Assembly: GCA_016868955.1 (NCBI GenBank) | Contig: VGFF01000002.1 | Coordinates: forward strand, 1-36,690 | Length of the DNA stretch: 36,690 bases | Reading direction: 5' to 3' | Source of the DNA: Armatimonadota bacterium | GTDB lineage: Bacteria; Sysuimicrobiota; Sysuimicrobiia; Sysuimicrobiales; VGFF01 | Part shown: positions 1-8,601 of the stretch, piece by piece | Layout of the letters: the number at the start of each line of letters is the position of its first letter | How positions within the stretch are numbered: position 1 is the stretch's first letter | The notes under the pieces: generated by a model | Seen by the model: only the letters and a program-made list of their open reading frames with translations | Told to the model about the DNA's origin: nothing | The model's database searches: none | Program-made: the position numbers and the translations under genes

Positions 1-365
1 AGCGCCACCGTGTCGCCGCCGGCCGCAACGGCGGGCCCGATCCCGTCGCCGCGCCGGAGCACCAGCGTCAGCGGTCCGGGCCAAAATCGCGCCGCGAGGC
101 GCGACGCGAGCGGCGGCCATTCCGCGGCCAGCGCCTGGGCGGCGGAAGGCGACGCGACGTGGACGATGAGGGGATTCTGCGACGGGCGGCCTTTGACGGA
201 AAAGACCCGCGCGACGGCCGCTGAATCGCGCGCGCTCGCCCCCAGGCCGTAAACCGTTTCGGTCGGGAAGGCCACCAGCCCTCCGGTCTTCAGGATCTCG
301 GCGGCCTCGGCGAGCACGTCCGCGGCGGGGTCTCGCGCGTCGATCGCGCGAACGCGCGTACGCAC
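1..365 (-). CDS. tsaC: Threonylcarbamoyl-AMP synthase (Sua5/YrdC family), 3' part cut by window edge
   Basis: This enzyme makes threonylcarbamoyl-AMP from threonine, bicarbonate and ATP, the first step of the t6A37 modification of ANN-decoding tRNAs. The visible 121 codons contain the family's hallmark blocks: PTETVYGLG at about residues 34-42, KGRPSQNPLIVHV at about 58-70 (the KxR nucleotide-binding signature) and FWPGPLTLVL near 94-103. The frame stays open to position 1, so the C-terminus is outside the window. I chose the GTG at 363-365, four bases after the tyrS stop; no strong ribosome site is visible. Two tRNA-related genes (tyrS, tsaC) end the long minus-strand run. Family assignment is clear. 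Whether it is the short TsaC form or the long Sua5 form with an extra C-terminal domain cannot be seen. Confidence 0.9.
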   Translation of the reverse strand, partial: MRTRVRAIDARDPAADVLAEAAEILKTGGLVAFPTETVYGLGASARDSAAVARVFSVKGRPSQNPLIVHVASPSAAQALAAEWPPLASRLAARFWPGPLTLVLRRGDGIGPAVAAGGDTVA

Positions 366-369
366 GCGC

Positions 370-1590
370 CTAGACGAGCCGCACGCGCGCGAACCGCCGC
401 TTTCCGACCTTGAGGACCATGCCGTCGCGCACCACCGCGCGCGCGTCGGAATGGGGGATCCGCTCGCCGTCGATCGAGACGCCGCCCTGGGCGATCAGAC
501 GGCGGGCTTCGTTGTTGGACTCGGCCATGCCGGTCAAGACGAGCAGGCGGATGAGGCTGATCGACCCTTCCTCCAGCTCGTGGGGATGAACGACCGCGTC
601 CGCAATCTCCTCCGGCGCGTCCTTGTGCGCGAATACGCGGTCGAATGCGGCTTCGGCCTCCATCGCGGCGTCGTGCCCGTGCCAGACCCCGACGATCTCG
701 CGCGCCAGGCGACGCTTCACGTCGCGCGGGTGGCGGCCCCCTTGCGCGAGCCCCATGACGATCTCGCGAACCTCGGCGAGCGGCACCTCCGTGCACAACA
801 CGAAGTAGCTCTCCATGGCTGCGTCAGGGACGGACATGACCTTACCGTACACCTCCGCCGGCGCCTCGCGGATACCGATATAGTTGCCGAGGGACTTGCT
901 CATCTTCTCGACGCCGTCAGTGCCAGGCAGCAGCGGCGTGAGCAAAACGACCTGCGCCGGCTGGCCGAACTCCCGCTGCAGATCACGCCCCATGAGGTTG
1001 TTGAACTTCTGGTCGGTGCCGCCCAGCTCGACGTCCGCTTCCAGCGCCACCGAGTCGTAGGCTTGGCACAAGGGGTAGAGCAACTCGTGCAGTCCGATTG
1101 GCACGCCGTCGCGCAGGCGGTTCGTGAAGTCGTCGCGCTCGAGGATGCGGGCCACGGTCAGCTTGCTCGCGAGCCGGATCACGTCCGCGAAGCTCGTCGG
1201 GCCGAGCCACTCGCTGTTGAAGCGCACGATCGTCCGGTCGGGATCGAGCACGAGGCCGTATTGGTCACGATACGTCGCGGCGTTGCGCTCGATGGCCTCG
1301 CGCGACAACATCGGGCGCGTCGCTTTCTTGCCGGACGGATCGCCGATCATCGCCGTGAAGTCTCCGATGACGATGATCGCCTGATGACCGAGGTCCTGGA
1401 ACTGGCGAAGTTTTCGCAGCACGACCGCGAACCCCAGATGAATGTCGGGTGCCGTCGGATCGAGGCCGAGCTTCACGCGGAGCGGCCGCCCCTCGCGCAA
1501 CTTCGCGAGCAGCTCCTCCTCGTGCAGGATCTCGACGGCGCCGCGGCGCAGGATCTCAAGCTGTTCTTCCGGGCTGAGCCGCGCGGGCAT
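370..1590 (-). CDS. tyrS: Tyrosyl-tRNA synthetase
   Basis: A class I aminoacyl-tRNA synthetase of 406 residues that charges tRNA-Tyr. The HIGH-type motif is HLGF (51-54) and the KMSKS loop is complete (about 229-233). The block [11 protein letters not shown] near 189-198 is typical of bacterial TyrRS. The C-terminal ~65 residues form an S4 RNA-binding domain ([20 protein letters not shown] and the following VSIDGERI). The start is the ATG at 1588-1590, preceded by a near-perfect Shine-Dalgarno (AAGGAGG at 1601-1607); the frame stays open upstream but that part has no family similarity. It lies 59 bases after queT and 4 bases before tsaC. Unlike pheS it has no T-box-sized leader of its own. 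Confidence 0.97.
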   Translation of the reverse strand: MPARLSPEEQLEILRRGAVEILHEEELLAKLREGRPLRVKLGLDPTAPDIHLGFAVVLRKLRQFQDLGHQAIIVIGDFTAMIGDPSGKKATRPMLSREAIERNAATYRDQYGLVLDPDRTIVRFNSEWLGPTSFADVIRLASKLTVARILERDDFTNRLRDGVPIGLHELLYPLCQAYDSVALEADVELGGTDQKFNNLMGRDLQREFGQPAQVVLLTPLLPGTDGVEKMSKSLGNYIGIREAPAEVYGKVMSVPDAAMESYFVLCTEVPLAEVREIVMGLAQGGRHPRDVKRRLAREIVGVWHGHDAAMEAEAAFDRVFAHKDAPEEIADAVVHPHELEEGSISLIRLLVLTGMAESNNEARRLIAQGGVSIDGERIPHSDARAVVRDGMVLKVGKRRFARVRLV

Positions 1591-1649
1591 GAGCGCGTTT
1601 CCTCCTTGAATTAGGGGCGACGACCTCGATCGGAACGTCAGTCGGTGGG

Positions 1650-2144
1650 CTACGTTCGGCGCGCCGGCAGGCCGAGGGCAGCGGCGCGGGCCTGCAGGGC
1701 CAGCAACAACGGATAGCCGATGCCGTAGCACGCGACCAGCTGCCCCGCGAACACCCAAGCGATCGTCCAGCCGACGTGGATCTGCGTCAAGAACTGAAGG
1801 TAAACCGGCACGACAATGGCGTTGACGAGGACGGGAGGAAACGGCGCGAGCACCGGCCGTCGCACGCGCGCCGTCCACATTGCCGCGACCAGGCTCGAGG
1901 CCGTGCCGAAGACGAAGTCCGGCCACCCGAACGGGCTGCCGAGCCAATTCGCCAGGGCCACGCCGACCGAGATCCCGAGGATGCCGGCCCCCGGATCCAA
2001 GAACGGCAGGACGGTCAATGCCTCGGCAACGCGCACCTGAACCTCGCGAAAGCTCAGCTCTCGGATGCCCGGCGTTAACGTGATCGCCACGTAGGCGGCA
2101 GCGATCGCGCCCGCGCGCACCATCGTCCGGGTGTCGAGACGCAT
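1650..2144 (-). CDS. queT: QueT-family membrane transporter (ECF substrate-binding subunit type)
   Basis: A 164-residue integral membrane protein. The segment [20 protein letters not shown] followed by [14 protein letters not shown] and [13 protein letters not shown] matches the QueT family, small S-components of ECF transporters linked to uptake of queuosine precursors. Five or six hydrophobic helices fill most of the chain. The start is the ATG at 2142-2144 with a GAGGAG site just upstream; an open extension to 2321 overlaps proline dehydrogenase and is rejected. It sits between proline dehydrogenase and tyrS. Queuosine is a tRNA modification found among others in tRNA-Tyr, so the placement beside tyrS makes sense but may be chance. 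The substrate is inferred from family only, and no ECF ATPase or T subunit is in the window. Confidence 0.82.
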   Translation of the reverse strand: MRLDTRTMVRAGAIAAAYVAITLTPGIRELSFREVQVRVAEALTVLPFLDPGAGILGISVGVALANWLGSPFGWPDFVFGTASSLVAAMWTARVRRPVLAPFPPVLVNAIVVPVYLQFLTQIHVGWTIAWVFAGQLVACYGIGYPLLLALQARAAALGLPARRT

Positions 2145-2211
2145 GTCGCTCCTCAGGATACCCGCCCGAACCGCGCCAGACAACGCGCGCGGCGGACGTT
2201 CCCGGAGGTCG

Positions 2212-3150
2212 TCAGCGGCGCAGCACACTCCGCAGCACGAACAGCGCGTTCGCCGGCCGTTCCGCGAGCCGGCGAACGAAGTACTGATACCAATGCGTGC
2301 CGTAGGGCACGTAGACGACAATCGGTTCGCCGGCGGCGAGCAAGCGCTCGGCGAGCCCGACGCGGATCCCGTACAGCATCTCGAACTTCAGTCGATCGCG
2401 CGGAATCGTGTGTGCCCGGGCGTACGCGCGCGCGTCCTCGATGATCCGTCCGTCGTGCGTCGCCGCCGCCGCCGTGCCGCCGCGCTCGAGGTGCGTGAAC
2501 AGCAGATCGCGGAAGTTGCGGTCCACGTCGGACTTGTTCGGAAACGCGACGTCTGGCGGCTCGCGATAGGCGCCCTTGACGAAGCGGATGTCCGGGCGCA
2601 GCGGGGCCAGGCGCTCGAGGTCGTCGCGTGAGCGATACAGATACGCCTGCAACACGATCCCGACGTTGCCGTGGTCGGCGCGAACGCGCTCGAAGAGCCG
2701 AAGCGTCGCCTCGACCGACGGCGCGTGCTCCATCTCGACGCGCACGGACAACCCTGCGGCGCGGGCGGCGATGAGCACGCGCTCGAGGTTCCGCACGGCG
2801 TGATCAAAGGAAAGATCCGACCCGATCTGCGAGGGCTTCACCGAAAGATACCCGCGCAGGCCGCGTTGGGCGAACGCGTCCGCGGCCGCAACGTACTCGT
2901 CGGCGGCCGCGTCGGCAAGCATCGGCTCGGTCACGCTTTCGCCGACGTACTGAACGCTCGTCCGAAAGCCTCTTCGCTCCAGGCGCGCGACGACTGAGAT
3001 CGCGTCCGCGAGGGCCTCGCCGGCGACGAACCGGCGCGCGCCGAAGCGCCCGCCGTGGCGGCGGACGAGGTTCGATACCAACGGGTTCGCGAACGCTTGG
3101 AAGACCGCGGCGCGGGTCACCTCGGACACGCGATCCGTCACCGTGCTCAC
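2212..3150 (-). CDS. Proline dehydrogenase (FAD-dependent, monofunctional)
   Basis: A 312-residue (beta-alpha)8 flavoenzyme that oxidises L-proline to delta-1-pyrroline-5-carboxylate. Diagnostic motifs are VKGAYREP (about 190), ATHDGRIIEDA, FEMLYGIR and the C-terminal VYVPYGTHWYQYFVRRLAER with RPAN following, the substrate-contacting signature of the family. Its length fits the short stand-alone form found in Bacillus and Thermus rather than the PutA fusion. The GTG at 3148-3150 overlaps the stop of the DUF126 gene as GTGA, so translation is probably coupled. The neighbours are the two aconitase-X subunits, which in several bacteria act on cis-3-hydroxy-L-proline; a product route via proline would place this enzyme downstream. 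No P5C dehydrogenase is visible here. Confidence 0.93.
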   Translation of the reverse strand: MSTVTDRVSEVTRAAVFQAFANPLVSNLVRRHGGRFGARRFVAGEALADAISVVARLERRGFRTSVQYVGESVTEPMLADAAADEYVAAADAFAQRGLRGYLSVKPSQIGSDLSFDHAVRNLERVLIAARAAGLSVRVEMEHAPSVEATLRLFERVRADHGNVGIVLQAYLYRSRDDLERLAPLRPDIRFVKGAYREPPDVAFPNKSDVDRNFRDLLFTHLERGGTAAAATHDGRIIEDARAYARAHTIPRDRLKFEMLYGIRVGLAERLLAAGEPIVVYVPYGTHWYQYFVRRLAERPANALFVLRSVLRR

Positions 3151-3566
3151 GGGCTCGCGGCTTCGACGAGGTGAACGTCGCCTTCCGGCCCGACGCGCAG
3201 CCGATCCCCGGAACGAACGGTCGCGACGGCCTCGGGGACGATCACGACGGGGATCGTCTGCCCGTCCAGCTCGTCGGCGACGATCGCGCCGAGCGCGAGC
3301 ATCTCGTCGGCGGCAGCGAGCAGGATCGCGGCCGGCCCTGTGCGCAGGCGGATGCACTCGAGCAGCACGCTGGACGATGAGGAGGACCCGCGGCCGCGCG
3401 GCATCACGAGGACGCGGCCGGTGACATGCTCGCCGCACAACGGGTGATGCGAGTCGATGACCTCGCCGGTGAGCGGCTCGACGCCGCCCCAGAAGCTGAG
3501 CGGGATCGACGTGACGAGCGCGATGCCCTCCGCCGCCCCGCCGACGAGCACTTCACCGCGCCACAA
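3147..3566 (-). CDS. Aconitase X small (swivel) subunit, DUF126
   Basis: The 139-residue small subunit of a two-chain aconitase-X (AcnX type II) dehydratase. It shows the conserved EVIDSHHPLCGEHVTGRVLV block and the GRGSSSSS segment, which holds the catalytic serine region in characterised AcnX enzymes. Its ATG (3564-3566) lies inside the end of the large-subunit gene, a 14-base overlap, and its TGA overlaps the GTG of proline dehydrogenase, so all three are likely translated together. AcnX members act either as cis-3-hydroxy-L-proline dehydratase (bacteria) or as phosphomevalonate dehydratase (archaea). The proline dehydrogenase next door favours the first. A run of six serines replaces the more usual mixed sequence after GRG. 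Confidence 0.88.
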   Translation of the reverse strand: MWRGEVLVGGAAEGIALVTSIPLSFWGGVEPLTGEVIDSHHPLCGEHVTGRVLVMPRGRGSSSSSSVLLECIRLRTGPAAILLAAADEMLALGAIVADELDGQTIPVVIVPEAVATVRSGDRLRVGPEGDVHLVEAASP

Positions 3567-4824
3567 GCCAGCCGTCCTCCTCCCGCACGACGCGGGCGGC
3601 GCGCGCGGAACGCACGCAATCGGCCAAGCTGCCCAGCGCGACGCGGCATCCGACCTTGCCGGGACCGTAATGCGCGAACTTCGCGGAGTTCGTCATCATG
3701 AGGCGGTACGGGCCGCGCGGCCCCGGAGTATTCACGACGCAGGTATCGGTGAGGATGCGGCCGCCTGCCCGTTCGACGGCGTCGGCAAGGCCTTCGGTCC
3801 GCGCGAGCTCGTAGGTCGCGCGTCCCGTGCAGACGACGAAGTCGACGGCAGCATCGACGCGGACGCCGTCCAGCAACGGTTTCAGCCGGCGAAACTCCGC
3901 CAGCGAGAAGTGGGGGCTGCCCAGCGCGACGAGATCGACGGGCTCCTCGGCGTCTTCGCGCGACAGCTCGCGATGCGCGTCGCGCAGATCGTCGAGCGTG
4001 ACGTCGACGACACGCGACGGTCGCCGAACGCCGAACGCCGCGGAAAGAGTCGGTGCCTCCGGCGTGATCCCCACGGCGTGGAACAAGCCGACCGCGCCCG
4101 AGGAAGCCGCCGCCGCGCCGAGCGCCTTGAGGTCGTCCTCCGAGGCGGTCGGCGGCAAGCCGTCGATCACCGGAACGCGTTCCTGGCAAACCATGCCGAA
4201 GAAGTAGCCGAGCAACGGGTAGAAGCGCTCGTCCTCCCGCACCGCCGCCGGCAGCTCGTCGACGCGGAACAACCACTCGCCGCGGCGGTTCTCCTCGAGG
4301 TGCAGACCGGCCGCCGGCACGCGGCCCGTGATCGCGGCGCAGATGTCGAGAAAGTCGCCGTAGCGGTTCGTCCGCGCGCCGAGCACGGAGTTCGCGAACA
4401 CGATCGCGTTCGATTCGCCCCAAGCGATCTGGGCGCCGAACGCGGGGCGCTCGGTGTCTTGATACGGCGCGCACGTCCAGGTGGGGCGGCACCCCATGCG
4501 GAGGTAGGCGTCGGCGAGCGAGCGCGCCTTGCGCGCGAACGCCGCCGGGACGCCGGCGGCGCGCCATCGCAGGAAGTCCAACGATCCGATGTTCAGCGTG
4601 GCCGGAACGGCGACACGACCGCCGGAGGAAGCCAGCCGCTCCGCGAACTCCAGTCCGCCGTCCCCATGGTAGAGACAGCCGTCGATATGCGCGCCCGTGA
4701 TGTCGAGCATCGCCAGCGCCCGCCAGACGTAGGCCATGCGCAGCACGATGCGCATCGCCATCGCGGCCGCCGGGCCGCGTTCGCCCCCCAGCAGCGATCG
4801 GTCGACGTCCGTCAGCCGCAACAT
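3553..4824 (-). CDS. Aconitase X large catalytic subunit, DUF521
   Basis: The 423-residue large subunit of an aconitase-X dehydratase, carrying the Fe-S cluster. Visible family blocks are HIDGCLYHGDGG (about 47-58), PTWTCAPYQ (about 113-121), FANSVLGARTNRYGDF and AAITGRVP, and toward the end DTCVVNTPGPRG and TNSAKFAHYGPG. The cysteines in HIDGC, the two flanking RPTWT, and DTC/KVGC are candidates for cluster binding; I cannot tell 2Fe-2S from 4Fe-4S. The start ATG (4822-4824) has an AGGAGT site 5 bases upstream. It lies 7 bases after the FAH-family gene. Type II architecture (separate subunits) is seen in both bacterial and archaeal enzymes, so the substrate call (cis-3-hydroxyproline) rests on the neighbouring proline dehydrogenase. 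Confidence 0.9.
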   Translation of the reverse strand: MLRLTDVDRSLLGGERGPAAAMAMRIVLRMAYVWRALAMLDITGAHIDGCLYHGDGGLEFAERLASSGGRVAVPATLNIGSLDFLRWRAAGVPAAFARKARSLADAYLRMGCRPTWTCAPYQDTERPAFGAQIAWGESNAIVFANSVLGARTNRYGDFLDICAAITGRVPAAGLHLEENRRGEWLFRVDELPAAVREDERFYPLLGYFFGMVCQERVPVIDGLPPTASEDDLKALGAAAASSGAVGLFHAVGITPEAPTLSAAFGVRRPSRVVDVTLDDLRDAHRELSREDAEEPVDLVALGSPHFSLAEFRRLKPLLDGVRVDAAVDFVVCTGRATYELARTEGLADAVERAGGRILTDTCVVNTPGPRGPYRLMMTNSAKFAHYGPGKVGCRVALGSLADCVRSARAARVVREEDGWLVAR

Positions 4825-4831
4825 CGGACTC

Positions 4832-5722
4832 CTATGGTCGGAACGTCACCACGGGATTGCGCAGCACGCCGATTCCCTCGACCTCGCACTCCACGACGTC
4901 GCCCGGCTGGATCGGCCCGACGCCTTCGGGCGTACCGGTGGCGATGAGATCGCCGGGCTCCAGCGACATGTACTTCGTGATGTGCTCGATCGCCTTCGGA
5001 ATCGACAGGATCATCATCGCCGTCGTGGAGTCTTGGCGCGGCTCCACGGTTCCGTCTGGCTTGCGGATGCGCAACGCCAGGCGCGTGTTCTCGGGGTTCG
5101 GGAAGGACGCCCTCGTGACGACGACGGGCCCGATCGGGCAGAACGTGTCGAACGCCTTGGCGCGGTCGAACGGCTGGCCGCGCTTGCGATCGATCGCTTG
5201 CAGGTCGCGCGACGAGATGTCGTTGAGGATCGTGTAGCCGCCGATCAATTCGTAGGCGCGATCCGCCGGCACGCGCACGCCGTGCTTGGCGATCAACAGC
5301 GCGATCTCGACCTCATGGTGGATGTTGTGCGCGACGTCGACCGACGGCAGGACGATGTCCTCGTCCGGCCCGACGATCGACGTCGGCGGCTTGAAGAAGA
5401 TCGCCGGTTCCTCGCCGCCGGGCCCGCCCATCTCCTTGGCATGCTCATCGTAGTTGCGACCGAGCGCGACGATCTTGCCAGGGCGGTGAATCGGGGCGAG
5501 CAGCGTGACCTCGGACAGCGGGATGAGCGTTCCTTCCGAAGCTTTGAAGTCGGCGGCCGAGTAGGACTCCAATCGCGTCACGAGGTCCTGCATCCGCTGC
5601 AGGTGATCCGGTTGTCGGACGAGATCGGTAATCGTGCGCAGACCGTCGAGCAGGAGCGCGTGGTCCCGCACGACAACGGCCACCGATTCGGCGCTCCGAT
5701 ACCGTACGCGAGCTAATTTCAT
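4832..5722 (-). CDS. Fumarylacetoacetate hydrolase family protein
   Basis: A 296-residue protein with the FAH catalytic fold in its C-terminal ~210 residues. Typical features are GKIVALGRNYDEHAKEMG (about 81-98), the metal-binding HHEVEIALL with glutamates after the histidines, the NDISSRDLQ motif, and the C-terminal ATGTPEGVGPIQPGD. This family hydrolyses acylpyruvates, decarboxylates oxaloacetate or opens related dioate rings; substrate cannot be read from the sequence. The ATG (5720-5722) overlaps the stop of the DUF1232 gene as ATGA. Directly downstream are the two AcnX subunits and proline dehydrogenase, so a role in the same amino-acid-derived 2-oxo-acid route is plausible but inferred from position only. 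Confidence 0.9.
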   Translation of the reverse strand: MKLARVRYRSAESVAVVVRDHALLLDGLRTITDLVRQPDHLQRMQDLVTRLESYSAADFKASEGTLIPLSEVTLLAPIHRPGKIVALGRNYDEHAKEMGGPGGEEPAIFFKPPTSIVGPDEDIVLPSVDVAHNIHHEVEIALLIAKHGVRVPADRAYELIGGYTILNDISSRDLQAIDRKRGQPFDRAKAFDTFCPIGPVVVTRASFPNPENTRLALRIRKPDGTVEPRQDSTTAMMILSIPKAIEHITKYMSLEPGDLIATGTPEGVGPIQPGDVVECEVEGIGVLRNPVVTFRP

Positions 5723-6096
5723 TGCTCAGCCTCCACGTGATTGGGGTCAGAACCCGGCAAGCCGCTAGCGGGACCCAGGATTCTCTTCGCGAGTCGCGCG
5801 CCCACGGACGCGAGACTCCACCGCGCCGCCGTCAACAGCATGCCGGTCAGCAACGCCGTCGCCGCCAGCACGCGGTTTCCATGTTCTTCGACCTGTTCGC
5901 TCCCGAGACCCGCAGCCGCCAGGTGCTCGTCTCCGATTTCCGCCGGGACACGCCGCAGCACCGTCCGAACGACCCACAGGGCGACGTTCAGATCGTCGAG
6001 CTGCCCGAGGACCGGAACGAGACCGGGAATGAGGTCGAGCGGGCACGCAAGGTAGGCCGCACCGCCGAGGAGCACCGCTTTCTCGGCGCGGCCCAA
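5719..6096 (-). CDS. DUF1232 (YkvA-like) small membrane protein, apparently missing its N-terminus
   Basis: The conserved DUF1232 core is plain: YLACPLDLIPGLVPVLGQLD with DL following, then a helix ending in RRVP, and a C-terminal hydrophobic helix (ATALLTGMLLTAARWSL). From this point the only usable starts are TTG (6094-6096) or later. In the same frame immediately upstream the sequence continues as ...AYGRLCWRLL, stop (TGA, 6106-6108), DPRL. That matches the family's usual first helix and its LLRDPR consensus, with TGA exactly where the family normally has Arg (CGA to TGA is one transition). So the gene is either N-terminally truncated with a TTG start, recently broken, or affected by a base-call error. 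Its function in other bacteria is unknown. It follows mutS2 and overlaps the FAH-family gene by 4 bases. Confidence 0.72.
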   Translation of the reverse strand: MGRAEKAVLLGGAAYLACPLDLIPGLVPVLGQLDDLNVALWVVRTVLRRVPAEIGDEHLAAAGLGSEQVEEHGNRVLAATALLTGMLLTAARWSLASVGARLAKRILGPASGLPGSDPNHVEAEQ

Positions 6097-6105
6097 CCGG
6101 GGATC

Positions 6106-6207
6106 TCACAGCAACCGCCAGCATAGCCTGCCGTACGCCGGCAATCGGGACAAGACGGGCAGCAGATCGGCGCGGCCAACTCACTTCGCGAGCGAGGTAA
6201 CGCTCAC
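6106..6207 (-). pseudogene. Out-of-use N-terminal part of the DUF1232 gene (two in-frame TGA codons)
   Basis: Reading in the DUF1232 frame from a GTG (6205-6207) that shares one base with the mutS2 TAG stop gives eight residues, a TGA at 6181-6183, then ADLLPVLSRLPAYGRLCWRL and a second TGA at 6106-6108, running straight into the intact core. The second part looks like the normal N-terminal helix of the family. The first TGA may simply mean that this GTG was never the start. The second TGA interrupts conserved sequence. Other genes here end with TGA, so a recoded genetic code is not supported. Confidence 0.55.
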
Positions 6208-8567
6208 TAAGAGAATTCTACAACGGTTGCCCCATCGCCGCCTTCCGACGGGGCCGCGAGGTGGTAGCGAAGCCCGCCGTAGGACGCCAGTAGGTCGTGC
6301 ACCGCCTTGCGCAATGCGCCCGTTCCCTTGCCGTGGACGATGACGGCGCGCGGCAGGCGCGCGAGGGTGGCGTCATCGAGGTATTTCTCCAGCTCGTAGA
6401 CGGCGTCGTCGACGGTCATGCCGCGCAAGTGCAACGACGACGGCAGGGCCGGCCGCGACGGAACGGGCGCCTCGCGCGCGATGACCGCGGCCGCCGTCTC
6501 GTCGAGCACGACGACGTCGGCGCGCGGCACGCGCACCGACATCTTGCCGACGCGCACCTCGACATGATTGCGCTCGGCGCGAACGACCGTCCCTTCGGCG
6601 TCGAGGGAGACGACGCGGACGCGCGCACCCTCCGTGAGCGGCGCCGACGCGGAGCCGGCCGATGCCGGTTTGCGCGGTGGCGCGGCCGCGTGCCCCATCT
6701 CGGCGAGCTTGCGCCGCACTTCTTGCGCGGTTTTCTCGTTGCGCTCGTCGCGCATGACGCGCAGCAGCTCGTCAACCTCGGCCCGGGCCCGCTCGATGAT
6801 CGCGCGCGCGTTCGCCCGCGCCTCGGCGATCGCGCGGTCGCGCTCCGCCTCCGCTTCGCGCACGCGCGCTTCCTGCTGCCGCCGCTCCGCCTCCGCTTCG
6901 TGCCGCAGCCGCTCCGCCTCGCTGCGGCGGACCTCCGCGACTTTCTGGTCGGCCTCGATGCCGGCGAGGACCTTGTCGATCTCGACCAGATCGCGGTCGA
7001 GGTAGGACCGGGCGCGCTGGGAGACGGCGCGCGACAACCCGAGCCGCTCGGCGATGAACAGCGCGTTGCTGCGGCCTGGCGTGCCGATCATCAGCCGATA
7101 CGTCGGGCGCAGGGTTTGCCCGTCGAACTCGACGGACGCGTTCTCGATGCCCGGCGTCTGATAGGCGAGCGCCTTCAGCTCGCTGTAGTGCGTCGTCACG
7201 ATCGTGCGCGCCCCGGACGCGTGCAGCGTTTCGATGATCGCGCGCGCCAGCGCCGACCCCTCGGCGGGATCGGTGCCGGCGCCGGCTTCGTCGAGGAGGA
7301 CGAGCGTTCCCTCGCCGGCGCGCGCGAGAATGCGCACGATCGCGGTCATGTGCGACGAAAACGTCGACAGCGACTGCTCGATGCTCTGCTCGTCGCCGAT
7401 GTCGGCGAAGACCGCCGTGAAAATGCCGCAGCGGCTGCCGTCGGCGGCGGGCACGTGCAAGCCGGCCTGGGCCATCAAAGACAACAACCCGACGGTCTTC
7501 AAGGTGACCGTCTTGCCGCCGGTGTTCGGCCCCGTGATGACGAGAGTCGAATACGCCTCACCGAGCGCGGCGTCGTTCGCCACGACGTCCCGTCCGTCTT
7601 TCGCTTGCCGGGCGACGAGCAATGGATGGCGGGCCGCGTGCAGGACGAGCGACGCCTCGTTCCGCAGCGCCGGACGCACCGCCGCCATTTCGTCCCCGAG
7701 ACGTCCCTTGGCGGCGGCGAAGTCGAACCGGGCCATCGTCGACTGGGCGGCGTCCAGGTCGTCGGCGCGGGCGCCGAGCCGGCCGGAGAGCGCCATGAGG
7801 ATCCGATCGATCTCGCGCGCTTCCGCCGTCTGCAGCTCACGGAGCCGGTTGCCGAGCTGTAGCGACACCAACGGCTCCATGAACGCCGTCGCGCCGCTGC
7901 CCGATTGATCGTGGAGGATGCCCGGGAACTGCGACACATATTGCTGCTTCACCGGGACGACGTAACGGTCGCCGCGCACCGTGACGATAGGATCCTGGAG
8001 CATCTTTGCGTACTGCGGCGAGCGGGTGATGTGCTCGAGCTGCGCCCGCACGCGCTCCTGCGTTTGGTGGATGTCGCGGCGAATCCGTGCCAGCTCCGGG
8101 CTGGCGGAGTCGAGGACGGTCGCATCCTCGCCGATCGCGCCCTCGATCGCTTCCTCCTCGTCGCTGAAGTCGGGAACGCGCAGCGCCAGCGCGCCGAGCT
8201 GCGGGGCGCGGCCCGCTCGCGACAGGACGTATGCCTTCGTCAGACGCGTCGCCCGCAGCATCAGCAGCACGTCGACGAGCTCCTCCGGTCGCAGCGTTCC
8301 GGCGAGCCGCGTGCGCCGGATCGCGGCGCGCACGTCGCGCAGTCCGCGCAGCGGCAGCTCGCCCTCGCGCATCAGCAGGCGCGCTTCGTCGGTCTCCTGC
8401 AGCGCCTCTTGTACGACCGCGAAGTCAGCGGACGGCGCGAGGTCCCGCGCGATCTCCTCGCCCAGCGGCGAGATCGCCAGATTGCGCAGCCGATCCCGGA
8501 TCTGCACGTACTCCAGCACGCGCATCGTGCGGTCATCGGTCGCAACGAATCGTTCGGTCTCGTTCAT
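6207..8567 (-). CDS. mutS2: Endonuclease MutS2
   Basis: A 786-residue MutS2 protein, acting in suppression of recombination and, in Firmicutes, in rescue of collided ribosomes. Order of domains: an N-terminal MutS-type clamp/lever region (1-~300), the ATPase with Walker A GPNTGGKTV (about 342-350), Walker B LVLLDEAGAGTDP (about 417-429) and the STFSSHM switch between them; then a long charged coiled coil (about 510-620, Glu/Arg/Ala-rich); and a C-terminal Smr nuclease domain with LHLRGMTVDDA and HGKGTGALR (from about 705). It lacks the mismatch-recognition domain, as MutS2 always does. The start ATG (8565-8567) follows an AAGGGAG site. The neighbourhood pheST-cvpA-polX-mutS2 is the same order as in Bacillus, with two extra genes inserted here. 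Confidence 0.97.
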   Translation of the reverse strand: MNETERFVATDDRTMRVLEYVQIRDRLRNLAISPLGEEIARDLAPSADFAVVQEALQETDEARLLMREGELPLRGLRDVRAAIRRTRLAGTLRPEELVDVLLMLRATRLTKAYVLSRAGRAPQLGALALRVPDFSDEEEAIEGAIGEDATVLDSASPELARIRRDIHQTQERVRAQLEHITRSPQYAKMLQDPIVTVRGDRYVVPVKQQYVSQFPGILHDQSGSGATAFMEPLVSLQLGNRLRELQTAEAREIDRILMALSGRLGARADDLDAAQSTMARFDFAAAKGRLGDEMAAVRPALRNEASLVLHAARHPLLVARQAKDGRDVVANDAALGEAYSTLVITGPNTGGKTVTLKTVGLLSLMAQAGLHVPAADGSRCGIFTAVFADIGDEQSIEQSLSTFSSHMTAIVRILARAGEGTLVLLDEAGAGTDPAEGSALARAIIETLHASGARTIVTTHYSELKALAYQTPGIENASVEFDGQTLRPTYRLMIGTPGRSNALFIAERLGLSRAVSQRARSYLDRDLVEIDKVLAGIEADQKVAEVRRSEAERLRHEAEAERRQQEARVREAEAERDRAIAEARANARAIIERARAEVDELLRVMRDERNEKTAQEVRRKLAEMGHAAAPPRKPASAGSASAPLTEGARVRVVSLDAEGTVVRAERNHVEVRVGKMSVRVPRADVVVLDETAAAVIAREAPVPSRPALPSSLHLRGMTVDDAVYELEKYLDDATLARLPRAVIVHGKGTGALRKAVHDLLASYGGLRYHLAAPSEGGDGATVVEFS

Positions 8568-8601
8568 GTCTCCCTTAGGATGGGGGGCGCCCCGGCGCGG
8601 T

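Noticed and set aside
2145-2211. preQ1 riboswitch before queT
   Set aside because: The gap is only 67 bases and holds none of the preQ1-I pattern (stem, A-rich tail); queT seems to be expressed from the operon.
6106-6183. Alternative genetic code with TGA read as an amino acid
   Set aside because: Proline dehydrogenase, DUF126, FAH-neighbour, polX and other genes end properly with TGA at tight overlaps, so TGA is a normal stop here.
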